A stretch of DNA of 64,000 bases from Erpetoichthys calabaricus (lineage: Eukaryota > Chordata > Cladistia > Polypteriformes > Polypteridae): positions 338,371,414-338,435,413 of the forward strand of contig NC_041394.2 of the NCBI RefSeq assembly GCF_900747795.2, written 5' to 3'. Below, piece by piece: positions 11,700-25,948 of the stretch (within the stretch, counting starts at the first letter, position 1; every line of letters starts with the position of its first letter). The position numbers and the translations under genes are program-made. The notes under the pieces are model-generated. The model did not search any database. It was given only the letters and a program-made list of their open reading frames with translations, and had not been told where the DNA came from.

Positions 11700-12063
11700 T
11701 TGTACAATGTCACACACTTCGTGATCTGACTTTTTTTTTCCCCACGGGGCCGCTTTAATCTTGGTGGTGGTTGCCTCTGCCTGGTTCTTATTGATCTTAA
11801 TGGATCTAGAGGCGCCGCTCCCTTTTGTCTGTATAAGAGAGCCTTTTCTCACAAGACCCTTTACGGATAAGTTCACGCTGGCGTTGTTCTTCACACCGCG
11901 GCTAGATTCTCATTGAATCTGACCAAAGAGAGCCCATTGGGCTCCTTTGAAACCGTTGCACCTTTCCCCGATTAAATCGGACACAGTGGGACTGTTTCGG
12001 CTTCGAGATCGCTCTCTTCTTCGACGCTTTTGCCGGAGGGGCAGAGAGAGCGGTTTCTGCCAT
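11700..12063 (-). pseudogene. Histone H1 pseudogene (module 1)
   Basis: The minus strand starts MAETALSAPPAKASKK (ATG at 12,063), close to the intact H1 at 25,997-26,578. The frame then shifts (PTVSDLIGERCNGF is in another frame), part of the globular domain is lost and stops occur. A second block, KNNASVNLSVKGLVRKGSLI followed by QTKGSGASRSIKINKNQAEA, matches the end of the globular domain. The lysine/alanine-rich tail breaks off after a few residues and no 3' stem-loop is seen. It is the counterpart of the intact H1 of module 2. Confidence 0.9.
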
Positions 12064-12199
12064 TTCAAAAAATAATATATCCAGTTCCCTCTTTTTCTTT
12101 CAGTAGCCTGCACACTCCAGAGCCCGCTGTATGGACTAAAGAGACATGACGCATATGCTTTTTCCTTTAAAAAATTATTTTTCTGAAGTGAAAAAGAAA

Positions 12200-12670
12200 A
12201 CGCTGCAAACTCAAGACTGATCGATGGACACATGGTGTTAATAGGACATTTGCTCTCGCTTCCAGAAAAAGGTGCCGCCAGCGCCCAGTGAAAAGAAATT
12301 ATTGCGTTACAGGACAGGCTGTCACTCGTTACAAAGAAGGGCGCGAATCTCTTTAGGTATACAAGGTCACAACACCTTGTTTCGCTCTGGGACTATGAAG
12401 GATTCTTAATAGAGGCACATAATCAATGCCGAAAAGTGTTGATGTCTTTTTTCCATAAATCCTCAGAAAAAGATCCGTTTAACACACTTAGATGTTGAGT
12501 TTTACTGTCTGTTCACTACCCTTGAAAGACATTTTGTAAAGAAATAACTTGAAATAACTCTTCAAATAGCCGGTGCTTAAAACCGCTTCAGAAAACGAAC
12601 TTATCCAATAAGACATTTGCAACTAGAAGGTGCTTCACTATTTTAATATAACATAACCATTGAATAGTGG
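12200..12670. repeat. H1 upstream flank, duplicated at about 26,800-27,260
   Basis: Shared blocks include AAGGTGCCGC, GACTGTCACTCGTT-like, GAGCGCGAAT-like, AGAGGCACA, AATCGATG-like, TCCACAGAAAA-like and CCAATAAGA...ATTTG. They stay in register, so the module duplication includes at least 600 bp upstream of H1. Confidence 0.7.
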
Positions 12671-12789
12671 ATTAATTTTTGCAACTTTAGCAATGAAACA
12701 CATTTCATAATTTCCACCGATCTTCTGTTTTAAGCCTTTCCATTAGATAAATAGATGTCCAAAATGTACTTTCCAGGAATTGCCATGCA

Positions 12790-14040
12790 CCTCATCATGT
12801 TCCCTGGAGCAGAAGATCCTGGTAGGGCTTCCCAGGGCAAATAGGTCCAAGGTTACGAGTCAGACAAAGAGCAATTCAAAGCCCCTAGTGAAGTAAAGTC
12901 ACAAATTTAGAAAGTTGCCTGTCTGGTATGGGGTTACCGGGGGTCTCCTCATGGAGCCAGGCCTGGGAAGACTGCCTGGCAGCAAGACATGCCATGGGGC
13001 CCAATTGGGCACACTCTGAAAATGTAATGTGGGAATGCCCTTCTGTGGGCTCACCACCTGAAGGAGGATTAGGGCCGGGTGCGATCTGACCTGGATGGAG
13101 ATCTAAGACAGAGGCCTTGATGGGCTGTAACCCAGACACACAAACTGACTCTTGGGACATGGAATGTTACCCCTCTCTTGACAGGAAGGAGCCACAGATG
13201 ATGGGTGAGACAGAGGGCGACCAATTAGAAATAACGGGGCTCACGTCTACCCACTTGCTTGGTTCTGGAACAAAAACCCTCTGAAGAGACTGGACTCTCC
13301 TTTACTCTAGAGTTCCCTGGGGGAAAGTGTTCGGGCAGAAGTGGGCTTCTTATTGAGCCCCTGCCTGGTTGATACCAGTTTGGAGTTTGTCCTGGAGAAC
13401 AAGAGAGCTGCCTCTGTGCGGCTGAGGGTCACGGAGGGGAGGATCCTGTCTGCCAAATGTGCTTATACACCAAATGATCATTTGGTATACCAGGCCTTCT
13501 GGGGGTGATCCTGGAAAGAGTGCCAGCTGGGGACTCCGTAGTTCTGCTGGACGACTTGAATGCCTCTTGTGGTTAACAATGGAGAAACCTGGAGAGTCAT
13601 GATTGGGAGAAACAGCATCCCTGATCTAAACCAGACTGATATTTTGTTATTGGACTTCTGTGCAAGGCATGGTTTGTCTATAGTGAACACCATGTTCAAA
13701 AATAAGGTGGCTCATAAGTGCACATGGTACCAGAGAATCTTTGGCAAAAGATCTGTGATCAATTTTAAAATCATATCATCAGATTTGTGGCCGTATGTTC
13801 TGAACGCTCAGGTGAAGAGAGGGGCAGAGCTATCAACTGATCACCACCTGGTGGTGAGTTGGGTCAAATGGTGGGGGAGGCACCTGAAAAGGCCTGGAAA
13901 GCCCAAGTGAGTAGCAAGGGTCGACTAGGAACATCTGAGAGAGACTCTGGTTCAGTAGAATTTCAGCTCAAACCTCCAAAAGAGCTTTTCCTGCATCCTG
14001 GGGGTGATCGGGGACATAGAGTCTGAAAGACTAAACAAGT
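12790..14040 (+). mobile_element. Rex3-like LINE, 5' UTR and endonuclease fragment, decayed
   Basis: Homologous to the 5' part of fish Rex3 LINEs. The clearest stretch, 13,560-13,910, encodes an endonuclease segment ([53 protein letters not shown]). Its C-terminal [16 protein letters not shown] continues the sequence that opens the copy at 51,511. Frames are broken in several places and the reverse transcriptase part is absent. Confidence 0.75.
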
Positions 14041-14129
14041 ATCATCCAGACATTTCTATATCTTTTCAAATAGAGTTAATCATCCTTAAAACCTTCCTAA
14101 GATATTTTCATCAAAGAAAACAACTGGAG

Positions 14130-16515
14130 GAAATGGTAATGAAAATTGGACATTATTAAGATTGATACCTTTAACAGTAGGTGATTTGGTGCATGAGGGT
14201 AAAAAGGCATGGGAACTATTAATGGACTTAAAAGACATTTTGGACTTAGTAGCTCACAATTATCAGACAAATCTCTTTGTTACCTGTAGAGCAAGATACC
14301 AGATCATCGTTTGTTATTCACTGAAGTCTTTTGCAATAAGAAGTTGCAACCAAAATATCACTACCTTGAGCATTATCCACACATGATTCACTGTTTTGAG
14401 GCAAAGCACAGCTTCTTCATAAAGTCTGCGTGTGATACACAATTTGGAAAATCCACTCAAAACTTTAGCATATAAACATCACCTCGTCATAGCATCTGCT
14501 TTGCACTCACAGATTTTCTTTAAAGTACCCCCATATGTTGAAAAAGTGAAAGTGGTTAAAACATCTTCTCTTGATACATGGCTGAGGACAGCAGTTGAGA
14601 ACAAATATGCAAACCAAAGCAACTTTTCTCTAGCTACAAATGTAACATTGTACAGGACCTTATACATCAGAGGAATGATTTTGTCTGTTGGTGGCTGTAG
14701 TGGATTTCCTGAGTTTGGTTGAATTCATAATATTGTGATTGTGGGTACAGATGTCTCATTCATAGTGGAAAAACTTTTCTCATGGTACTTTGAACACATC
14801 CAGGTATATGAGATTATTGAAAGTTTATACAGTGATGTAGCCATTGTGAATCCAGAGGATCTCAATGATTTGTATCCTCTTCCAGAATAAATAGTTGGTG
14901 AAAAGCTCATGTGTCAGCTAAGAGACTTTTACATTGCTAACATTTGATCATTTTGGTATATTAAACCCTTTTTTTCTGCACACCCACAGGTCACTTTGTT
15001 GTTTTGTGTCACTCTCCCTCTTGACAACATCAGAAGACCGTCTGTTCCTACCCTATTCACTATGGATGAACTTTACATCATTCTCTGTGAGAAACAGCAA
15101 ATAGAGAAGGGCTTTGTCATTCAGTGAAGACCCTGACTTCAACAATCAACTTTTTAATTTGGATTACATCATAGAGCTGCCACCAGACAAAACTAATTTG
15201 AAAATTAATTCAGGAATTGTTTTAAACACAGTATCAGGGAATGCTGACTTTTCCAGTTTTACTCTGGAAACAGTAATCATATCATCAACCCAATTGTCTT
15301 CCTCAACAGCTTTGTCAAGTTCAGAGCAATCGTCTTCATCTCCATCTAGCTTGGATCAGAGGCCAAGCAAGTTTACAATACCTTCATTCTCCTACGATGT
15401 AGAGCTAAAACTTCAGAAAGGCAATGCATTTTTTAAAAGACATGGCACAACCCTGAATATCTCAAGATACATTAAAATGCATGTTTTAGATAAGTTGGAA
15501 GAAACAATATATTCATATAAAGCATACCCAAGGACTCTGAAGTGGAGAAGGTAGCTTCTGCTTTGGTAGAAAAACATCCCTATCTTAAAGCTCCATCATC
15601 TGATACTGGATGGGAAGGATGGAAAATTAGTTTAAAGTTTAAAATGGCAAATTATCATTAGATACTCCACTATGCTGGATGCACCAAAATGACAGTAAAT
15701 AGTCCTTCAAGGAAATATCTGTCTCAAGATCCCCTACAGAGACCCGAGAGATCTAAACTAAACTTCCTCCTAGACCGTCCTTTTGGCTTAGATGAAAAAA
15801 CCCTCGAGAAAGAAAGAGCATCAATGGAGGGAGACGTGAAAAAGAGAGACATTAACCTGAGTGTCTTAAACTCCAAGATGGCCTTCCTTGAGAAGAAAGG
15901 AAATTGTACAGGATCAGCCAACGTTATCCACAATTGAAGAAAGATGGCCAGGGCTTTCTGTTGAAGAACAGGTAAACAATTTTTTTTTTATTTACATGCC
16001 ACTTTAATGTCTTAAACTCACTTCCACTGTTTCTACAGTTCATTAACTCAGTCCTCTCTCAGTGTCTTGCTTACACATACATTTATGCAGAAGTTCTATG
16101 CATAACCTGTGTTCATCTGAAGTTAACTCTCCTAACATAATGGACAGTTACAGTATACTATGGGGCTTGCTTAAGATGTAGAGAACTAAAGTATGATAAT
16201 CAGGCAAACAAGAAATGGATGGCCTACTAGAGAAACTGGACATACAGATAGATAATACAGCTAAAGAAATTTTGTAAATGTATCAACTACAGAGTAATAT
16301 AGACTTTTCTTTTTGGTTTCATTTTGGTATGATCTGTGTTTAATAAGTTAAGCAATCACTTTATCCTCCATACATTGACCTTATCTTGTGTATGTTTTTT
16401 GTTTTGCTTTTCTTTCACAGACCTCAGGCATAACAGCAGACAGGAGAAATACTTTTCTTCATGGTCTTCCCTTCTATCTAGGAGAGCGGGCTTCAATTTC
16501 AAAACCATCCTGGTA
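14130..16515 (+). pseudogene. Decayed multi-exon gene resembling a multicopy SAMD3-like fish family
   Basis: Three blocks resemble a repetitive, poorly characterised fish protein family often annotated as SAMD3-like. At 14,162-14,960 there are IPLTVGDLVHEGKKAWELLM and a later block ending VGEKLMCQLRDFYI, interrupted by stops. At 15,114-15,560 there are SEDPDFNNQLFNLDYIIELP and FTIPSFSYDVELKLQKGNAF. A short exon at about 16,422-16,511 encodes FLHGLPFYLGER between a TTTCACAG acceptor and a GGTAAT donor. Stops and shifts mean it is probably not functional. The surviving splice sites suggest a genomic copy rather than a retrocopy. The family name is from memory of similar sequences. Confidence 0.5.
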
Positions 16516-17741
16516 ATTTGCTTTCCTCATTTTATGGTGTATCAGTTTGGCCTTTTTATAGTGGTGTTACTTGCACGATATACACAGAACTTGATATTTT
16601 GTTACAGTTTATGAGATATTCATGATAAGGAGTCATTTTTATGTGTCTAATTTTATTTCAGATTTTTTGTTGAATACTAAGCCATTACAGACTCACGCAA
16701 GGAACATTACAGTGGTCAAGAATGCTTCAAGATTGCTATTCAAAGTAGTAAATGTTTGGCCTACTTTATGCTCTTAACATGGACTACAGCAAGGACCTTA
16801 TATACACATTTGAGGTGGTCTAGAAAGTGTTACTGCACCTTAGAAATCACTGCAATGCTAGAGTGCAATCTCTAAAAAACAAACTACTGTATTGCAAATG
16901 TAATATGAAGTTCTGTGTTACACTTCCAGGCAATTTTGTTAGTTTTTGGCACCTATTTTTGAAAAAAGTAAATCTTTGATCACTGATTTCAAATTTTAAG
17001 TTGAATAGGATTGATTCCCTAGTTCCCTAAATAAAGTCTCTAAATCTTGATTCTGAGGCGTTGAATTCCCATTTTTGCTTATTTGGTAATGACCTTGAGT
17101 TAGACAAGATGACTGCCAATATTTTTATTGCTGCTATATACACTGTTATGTATGGCAAATTCTGTGCAGCTGTTTTTGACGTAATTTATAAGCTAAAGTG
17201 TTCTTCAGTTGTACTGTCACTATTCTACTACTCTTGTATAGAGAATTCATTCTGTGCAACTTAAATGCACTGTATATTGCATCTACAAAGTTATAAATGA
17301 TGATAATACTTTAATGTGATGTGTTAATAAAACATTTAAAGAATTTCATTTTTGTAATGCTTTATTTATTAAAAGTTCTGTTAGTTATAATTTGTAGAGT
17401 GTACAATTTACAGCTGTGTTCACTTTTTGCTACTGGCTTTATATTTAACTAAACAAAACAACAGTAGCTAATACAATACAAACTGTGTTAATAGAACAAC
17501 AAGCTGATTTGGTGAGTACCAAACATTTAACTGACATGGCTTTTTATTTTTATTTGAGCCAACATGATGTCACCACAACTCACAACTTTAATTGGATGAA
17601 GTAAAATTTTTGAATGCAACATGTCACTAGAAAATTTTAAGTTAGAAAGGAAGCAGCTTTGTTTAAGAGTTATAACATGTTTTAAAGGCAGATGTGTACA
17701 TTTAACATTGGTTTCTTGGGTACACATAAACTTGTCCTCAC
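16516..17741. other. AT-rich non-coding stretch
   Basis: No gene recognised. An AATAAA at about 17,327 could be the polyadenylation signal of the decayed gene to the left, but no transcript evidence exists. Confidence 0.5.
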
Positions 17742-17890
17742 AGGTGGCACAGTGGTAGTGCTGCTGCTTTGCAGTAAGGAGACTGTGGAAGACTGTGGGT
17801 TCGCTTCCTGGTTTTTCCCTTTGTGGATAGCGCTTTGAGTATTGAGAAAAGCGCTATATAAATGTAATGAATTATTATTATAATTATTAT
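17742..17890 (+). mobile_element. tRNA-derived SINE
   Basis: A-box-like TGGCACAGTGGTAGTG, B-box-like GGTTCGCTTCC, then AGCGCTTTGAGTATTGAG and the GCGCTATATAAATG 3' end with a TTA-rich tail. A complete short copy. Confidence 0.8.
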
Positions 17891-18915
17891 CCTTTAAGGT
17901 TGACATTGGTGGAAAGCTCTGTACCTCAAGGTTTTTAGTCTTCGAGTTATAGCTCTTTGCTTGAGTGACACTATGTATTTTATTTAATTTTTTAATTAAT
18001 TTTATTAAAATCAAATAACATTCCATACACATAACTCAAGTTAAAAAAAAAAAGGTTAGAAACAAATTAACCCCCACCCCTGGACGCTGTATTTGTAACC
18101 GGTGCTAAAGGAGATGTCTCAGAAATGTTACTTGGTGATTGTTTATTTTATCAGATACACTGCAGAGGCTGCATTCCAAAATGATGCCCAGTGAAAAAAG
18201 ATGCTGATGTTAACAGACTCTGACAGTGGCTTTCTAGGCCAGGGCTTATGATCTAGCTTGGCAAAATGGATAATGCTAGTCTGCCCTACAATAGGAAGGA
18301 GACAGATAATTCAAAACTTTATATATGATTAATAGTATTTTAAAATCAATTCTAAAGGATATGGGTAACCAATATAACGATGCTAAATTTTCTGATATGT
18401 GTTCAGATTTTCCTTTTCAGGTTTAGATTCCTGATGCTCCATTCTGAACTAATTACAGATGATTGATGTCTTTCTTAGATGGCCTGTTAAGAGCACATTG
18501 GATGGATTTACCATAGAATTATTTTAAACAAATGTTCAAAGTCACTCTGTGAAAGGTTTAGTGTATATACAGTGTATATGTGTGTGTATATTCAGCAGAT
18601 CTATTAGAAAGCAGCAAGTGAACTCACTTTTCCACTTTAGCCACTCTGACAAGACATACTGTAGAGTGTCTGAAACATAGATAAGAGTGGCAGTTAACAA
18701 GTAATGAATCATCCTATAGACTGTGGAAAGTTACCAGGAAAGTCAGAAACTTAAAGTGCACACCTTACAACACAATCCAAATTATGCTATGTTTTAGGTA
18801 AGGCTGAAGGGAATCTTTTTTGTCCTGGAATAGTAATATATAAGCAGTAAAATTATCCAAATCCCTCTGCTTTCTACACTCTTTATTTTGCTATATTAAA
18901 AGAACAAGATGTGCA
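17891..18915. other. Non-coding stretch, probably old repeats
   Basis: No open frame of interest. A block near 18,715-18,780 (GACTGTGGAAAGTTACCAGG) is similar to 33,285-33,345, so at least part is a dispersed repeat. Confidence 0.4.
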
Positions 18916-18919
18916 TTTT

Positions 18920-19480
18920 AACAAATAAACCTACACTCAATAACCCATAATGACAAACGGAAAATATGTCTTCAGGATGGTTTGCAAATGTATTTTAAAT
19001 TCAAGAATGAAATCTTTCATTCATATAATTATTCCGCTCTTAAACCTGTAATTGCTGCCAACTGGGCTTCCAGGAAATACTGAATTAAGTCTTCCTGAGC
19101 AAGTCCCAAGGAGCTTTGCACACATGGACACTGGCAGTTTTACCCATTTTTCCTGGCAGATTCTTACAAGCTCCTTTAGATTGGAGGGAATTTGGACCAG
19201 TCTCATTGTCTGTGACACTAAGAAACACCTCCATTGCATGAAGCTGCCACCACCATGCTTCATCATAGGAACTGTATCGGGCAGGTGATGAGATTTGCCT
19301 GGTCTCAACCAGACATAGTGCTCAGAATTTTGCCCATAGAGTTCAGTTTTGGTCTCAGCAGACTAAAGAATCTCTATTCTTCATGCTCTTAAAGTCCTTT
19401 AAATGCCATTTGGCAAACTTCAATCAGGTTGTCAAAATAACCTGATTGATAGAGCGCTGCTGAAATAGCAGAAGCCAAAC
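18920..19480 (-). mobile_element. Tc1-like transposon, decayed and internally deleted
   Basis: The minus strand 19,308-19,021 encodes Tc1 transposase pieces joined by a deletion: HHLPDTVPMMKHGGGSFM (middle) next to IPSNLKELVRICQEKW (C-terminal). The terminal sequence is similar to the Tc1 remnant at 37,430-38,830. Confidence 0.75.
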
Positions 19481-19739
19481 ACAGCTTTGTCTCACACACG
19501 AACAGAGTGTTTAACAGCACAAGAGAACAATAATTGAAAAATTATCTAGAGTGAAAAACTAATTTTATCCATCAGTAAAGAAAAGTTGCGGTTGGAGTAA
19601 AAACTGACATCCAACTAGAAGCTTCAGTAAAGCTTTACTCATCACAATTTATTTAAGAAATGCCTGTCTGTCCTATACACTCATCATAATACAGAAAATT
19701 GCTCTAACCCATGTTGTAAATGGGTGTTATAATATCCTG

Positions 19740-21000
19740 TAATGAAGAAATTCCACAATAACTATGTTGTTAGATTTAAGGATAGCATTTGATACCATTG
19801 ATTATTCTGTTTGACTACAAAGGCTGGGTAATTACATTGGACTTAAAGACACTGTCCTTTCCTGGTTTAGTTCTTATTTATCAAACTGATTCAAGTATAT
19901 ATAGAAATATGCTGACAAACCTCCATTATTGTACTCAGAAGTTAAATATGGTGACCTGCAAGGCTCAGTACTGGGACAATTAACATTTTTACTCGTATCC
20001 AGAAGACATCTAATTATACCTTTCTTTTAGACCAGCATTTCTCAACCTTTAAGTATTTGAGACCCGAGTTTTCATAACAGTTTTAATCGCGCCCCCCTAA
20101 GGTTTATTTGAAAGGAGCCTACTAATTCCAATTTGTTCTTTTTTAATTAATGATATATCATAGATGTACATTTTATTTAAACCTACTTAACTTTTATCGA
20201 CATTTATCTAACTCTATATTTATTTTTCTAGTATCAGAATGTTAAGTTAATTTGTTTTGGTTTCAATAGATGTATTTTTCATATTTTCAATTCTTGTTTT
20301 CTTTTTTCACATCTTCGCGCCCCACAGGTTGAGAACCACTGTTTTAGATCAAATTATGTTTCTTGAATGCTGTCTGTAATTAATTGTGTCTCTGAGTTAA
20401 AAGTAGTGGATGAATGAGAACTACTTGTCTCTAAATACAGAAAAAAAAAAAAGATATTTATTTGGGGAGAATGATGTTGGCCACAATAATATTCTGTCAA
20501 TTTTATACTCATTTGGATTTACCATTAGAGTTACTGAATCAGGAGACAATTGAGTTGTTATCTTTGGCAATAGCAGCATGCTATTTAAAAACACATTAAA
20601 AACTGTCCAAAAGTTGTTTTTTTCAGTGTTAATGTTTGAACAATTAAAATGTTTTCTAACTATGCAGGATACAATGAATCTAACTCATGTATTTATTTCT
20701 AGTAGGATTGACTACTGTACTGTGCTATTTTTGATTTAATGTACTTTGTTATTCAATGGCTGTTGTAATAATTTTTATTCAGCTTTCAGTTAATTCAAAA
20801 TGCTGCTGCAAACATTATTACATAATACGGTAAAACACCCTAGTACTATTTACATAAACCAGAAAATACAAACACATTATTCCACTTCTCTAGTCCTTGC
20901 ATTGGCTCGCAGTTAAGCTTGGTACTGATTTCAAAATCCTCCTTTTCACCTTAATAAAATAATAGGTGTCTGTGTCTGACTGGTTGATATGTCTCTGTCA
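19740..21000 (+). mobile_element. L2-like LINE, decayed reverse transcriptase region
   Basis: The translation shows diverged L2-type blocks: AFDTIDYSV, LKDTVLSWFSSYLS, GDLQGSVLGQL, then beyond an inserted MITE WMNENYLSLNTEK and HWLAVKLGTDFKILLFT. Many stops. The hAT MITE at 20,033-20,341 interrupts it. Confidence 0.65.
20033..20341 (+). mobile_element. hAT-type MITE (309 bp) inside the L2 copy
   Basis: The ends CAGCATTTCTCAACC and GGTTGAGAACCACTG are inverted repeats. The flanks are TTTTAGAC and TTTTAGAT, an 8-bp hAT-style target duplication with one mismatch. Same family as 29,064-29,373, in opposite orientation. Confidence 0.85.
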
Positions 21001-21110
21001 TTCCAAAAGATGGCACATAAACATATATAGTAATAAAATACATTGCATATGTCATTGTAAGAAATGGTATATCACAAACATTGATAATAATGGGTTGTGT
21101 TAATCTAAAT

Positions 21111-21807
21111 CAGGGGTCTCCAACACTGGTGGCCGCAGTGGCTGCAGGGTTTCATTCTAGCCCTTTTCGTCATTAGTGCACTATTTTTGATGCTAATTAA
21201 CATCTTTTGAATTCATTTTGATTGTCTTGTTTTTTAAGATTTGTTCCCCTAAATTTCTTTATCATTCTTCTGAATTGCTTCATTTCTTTCCTTAAATAGC
21301 ACACAAACAGAAATGAAATGTGAAGTGAGTGAACCAACAAAAGACCAACTAAGTCAGGGCCTCAAACTCTAACCAACTGCTTAATTAGGGTCTGATTCTT
21401 GTTGTTAATTAAACCCGTTCTTTAATTCCATGGCTTGCTGCTGCTCTCATTGTGCAATAGCATATGTTTCCAAAATTATTGATTTTATCTTTTCTAAAAG
21501 CACTGTTAAAATGTTTTGGGGACATGAGCAGATCAACATTCATGAGACCTTCATCTTTCTTTATTTTCAAATATTGTATGATCAACAATGTTGGTCATGT
21601 TTTGGTTAATTTTGTATCTCATTATTGTTTGGCTGCTAATTATGGAAAATGAAACAATTAAAGGATATGAGTCTTCAAGAGCAAGTCAAATAAAATGAAC
21701 TAAAAAAAAGTTAATTAGGAGCAAAAACAGGTCACTAATTAAGAAAAGGGTTAGAATGAAAACCTGCAGCCAATGGGGCCCTCCAGGACCAGTGTTAGTG
21801 AACCCTG
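21111..21807. mobile_element. hAT-type MITE, family A, copy 1 (697 bp)
   Basis: Left end CAGGGGTCTCCAACACTGGT, right end matching in inverted form with ACCCTG. The inner terminal block GGCCGCAGTGGCTGCAGGG recurs in the copies at 37,788 and 45,079. Flanks ATCTAAAT and CTGTAAAT. Confidence 0.75.
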
Positions 21808-21949
21808 CTGTAAATGTTTGTGATGCTCCATATGTTGAAATGACAAATGCAGCGTATTTTATTACTTCAAACATTAAAAAATACATTTCAATAGATGGTG
21901 CACTGCAAATGTCAATGCTGAGGTCTACATTGATAACTTAGATTTTAGC

Positions 21950-21997
21950 TCATTTCAGATGGGTAGCACAGCTAGTTGACATAAGCATTAAATGGAC
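21950..21997 (+). repeat. Direct repeat, left copy
   Basis: TTTCAGATGGGTAGCACAGC and following CTAGTTGACAT recur at 23,588-23,625 with a few changes, upstream of the H4 3' end. Confidence 0.5.
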
Positions 21998-21999
21998 AA

Positions 22000-22020
22000 G
22001 ACCCCCCCCCCCCCCCCTTA
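22000..22020. repeat. Poly(C) tract
   Basis: About 17 consecutive C residues; length may be unreliable in assembly. Confidence 0.8.
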
Positions 22021-22974
22021 CTTATTTGAATTTATAATTACTTAAAAACTAGAGCACACAGTAAGATATCAAGATGCCAGCCGACTTAAGATTCAAAGGA
22101 ATACTAAAATAACAGTTTGAGGTTGAACTTTTAGTTACAGGGCCCTAAAGCTGTGGAACAATCTGCAGTACTTGTATACTAAACGGACGGCTAGTACCCT
22201 TTTTGATTATCGTGACGCAAATCAGATTTTCGTTTTTAACGTTATGCAACCAAAGGAGACATTAATATTAGGGACCTATAGGCAACCATGTTCCACCCTC
22301 ACTAAGTTTAAGGTTAGTATTTGTGGTTGGGGTAGGTCAGTCTAATAATTTGAACTCCAAAAATTAAGCAACTGGGGCACCTCCCCCACAGAGCCCAACA
22401 CTAGAATGGGTAGGAACTGCAATCCGTGCCATCTGTTTAGTACACAAGTACCCAGTCTGCTGGTTAATAAACGAGATGCCCTTTAATTATTATTTTTTAA
22501 ACTCAGGCTGAAGATTTACAACTTCAGTCTAGCATACCCTCACTACAGCTGCTAAACAGCTGTGCAAACTGCATTTCTGCTTGGTATTCATTTATACAAA
22601 AATATAAGCAACACAATATTTATAAACTACCACTAAGCCTCCTCTATTATGTTGTTGTGGCACTTGGTGCCACCAAGCTGCTCTCATGACTATGGAAAAG
22701 TCATCTTAAAAAAACAAGTATTAGAATCATTATGTTGAAAGGTCTCATCAGATTTAATGGCGTAGCACTCCACCAAGGGATGACCAGGAAGTGGGCAGGA
22801 GGCCAGTCAGCCAAGATCTTCAGGATTGTGACTCTGTCTAACTTTCTAACAATTTTAATTTCCTCCATTGTCAGTTAATCAATTCACATTATGTTGGTTT
22901 CCATTTAGGTTAAACAGTTTTAACTTTGCTTTATGTATTATTAAATCAGTATGTGTGTACTAATTCTGTATATA

Positions 22975-23365
22975 CTGCTCAAACAAAAAATGGAACATTT
23001 AAATCATCACAGTCTAACACCAAGTCAATTAAGCTTCAGGGATATCAATCAATCCAGTTAGGAAGCATAAGCTACTGTTAATCAACTTCACCTGCTTTGG
23101 TGCAAATGAAAGTTACAACAGGTGCACTGGAGAGGCAACAGCAAGACAACACCCAAAAAGGAATTTTACAGGTGATGACCACAATTACTTTCACCTATTC
23201 TTCTTGACTAATTCTTATCTAGTTTTGAGCTTTCCAGTGCTTGTCACCAATGGTAAGCAGTACCTGTAGCCAAATTCAGGTTGCACAGGTAGTGGAGCTC
23301 CTCCAGAATGGCACATCCATACATGCAGCCGCAAAGTCTCAAGAGTATGTAGGAGATAATGTCAA
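22975..23365 (+). mobile_element. Tc1-like transposon, 5' fragment
   Basis: Begins TACTGCTCAAACAAAAAATG and continues with the leader of the same Tc1 family as 44,700-46,541, breaking off in the N-terminal transposase region (CAGGTAGTGGAGCTCCTCCA corresponds to QVVELLQNGTS). The rest is missing. Confidence 0.6.
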
Positions 23366-23587
23366 GAGACAGACCGTTGCTGCTATATCATTTAATAGCC
23401 AATCTACAACACTACCATGATTTGAAGACAAATTAAATTTGCTCCTAAAAGATACTTTATTTACAAAAAATATATCCCTTTATCAGCATCGATTTCAAAA
23501 ATAGTATTGCCCATACCTACAATCATTAACAGACCTAGCCAAATCCCAAACTTAAAGATAATTTCGTTTTTATATAGCACTTATTGA

Positions 23588-23625
23588 TTTTAACTCCTCT
23601 CAGATGGGTAACACCGCTAGTTGAC
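23588..23625 (+). repeat. Direct repeat, right copy
   Basis: CTCAGATGGGTAACACCGCT then AGTTGACAT; partner of 21,950-21,997. Confidence 0.5.
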
Positions 23626-23733
23626 ATGGTAAAGACTGTAGCACCAACTAGCGATACAGATCGGTTTAGCAGGCATTTTACGCACAAAATAGTACTTTGC
23701 ACAAGGGAAGCTCTCCAACTAGAAAACGTGGGC

Positions 23734-23749
23734 GGCTCTGAAAAGAGCC
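23734..23749 (-). terminator. Histone mRNA 3' stem-loop (H4)
   Basis: On the minus strand reads GGCTCTTTTCAGAGCC, 36 bp after the H4 stop. Confidence 0.95.
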
Positions 23750-23785
23750 TTTAGATGGTTTACTTTACAAGGTCTAGATTGTTGC

Positions 23786-25064
<1,279 letters not shown>

Positions 25065-25200
25065 GCATTCAAATTGCGCGCCGAGCATTTAGGGGGAGCA
25101 ATCGAAAGGAGATTTCTAAGTCGAGGCTAAAAGCGTCATTGTGTTTCTTTCCTTTTGCCCAATCAGAAAAAGAGTAAGATTTCAATATAATGCGCCTCGT
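25065..25200 (+). promoter_or_regulatory. H3 promoter (module 2)
   Basis: CCAAT at 25,159-25,163 and TATAA at 25,186-25,190, with an AAAAGCGTCA block upstream; parallels 5060-5240. It still precedes its coding sequence, but that sequence is a pseudogene. Confidence 0.8.
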
Positions 25201-25250
25201 GCGTGTTTCTTGATATTTTGTTTGATTGTGCATAGCGCGGTTTATTGTAA

Positions 25251-25660
<410 letters not shown>

Positions 25661-25690
25661 GTCGTTGGTCTTCTGAAAGAAAACATTAAA

Positions 25691-25706
25691 GGCTCTTTTC
25701 AGAGCC
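25691..25706 (+). terminator. Histone 3' stem-loop retained by the H3 pseudogene
   Basis: GGCTCTTTTCAGAGCC, identical to the stem-loop of the intact H3. Confidence 0.95.
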
Positions 25707-25948
25707 ACAACAGGTTCTTCCAAGAGATAAAACTCATATTCGAGGGCAGCCTCACATTACCAGTTTTTACATTAGATCAAACTAGAAATTTGTGGTTATG
25801 TATATACACGACCAGAATAATGCGTACAAACTGTAGGATTACCCGCTATTATCTAAATATAAAAAAATAAATAAAAATCCCTTGTGTCCTCGGTCTCAAG
25901 CCTTTGAAACCACCCAGAAAATAGATTTGCCCTTGTCGAAGATATGGG

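Noticed and set aside
17742-17815. Possible tRNA gene from A- and B-box motifs
   Set aside because: No cloverleaf with acceptor stem; followed by a SINE body and tail, so it is a SINE head.
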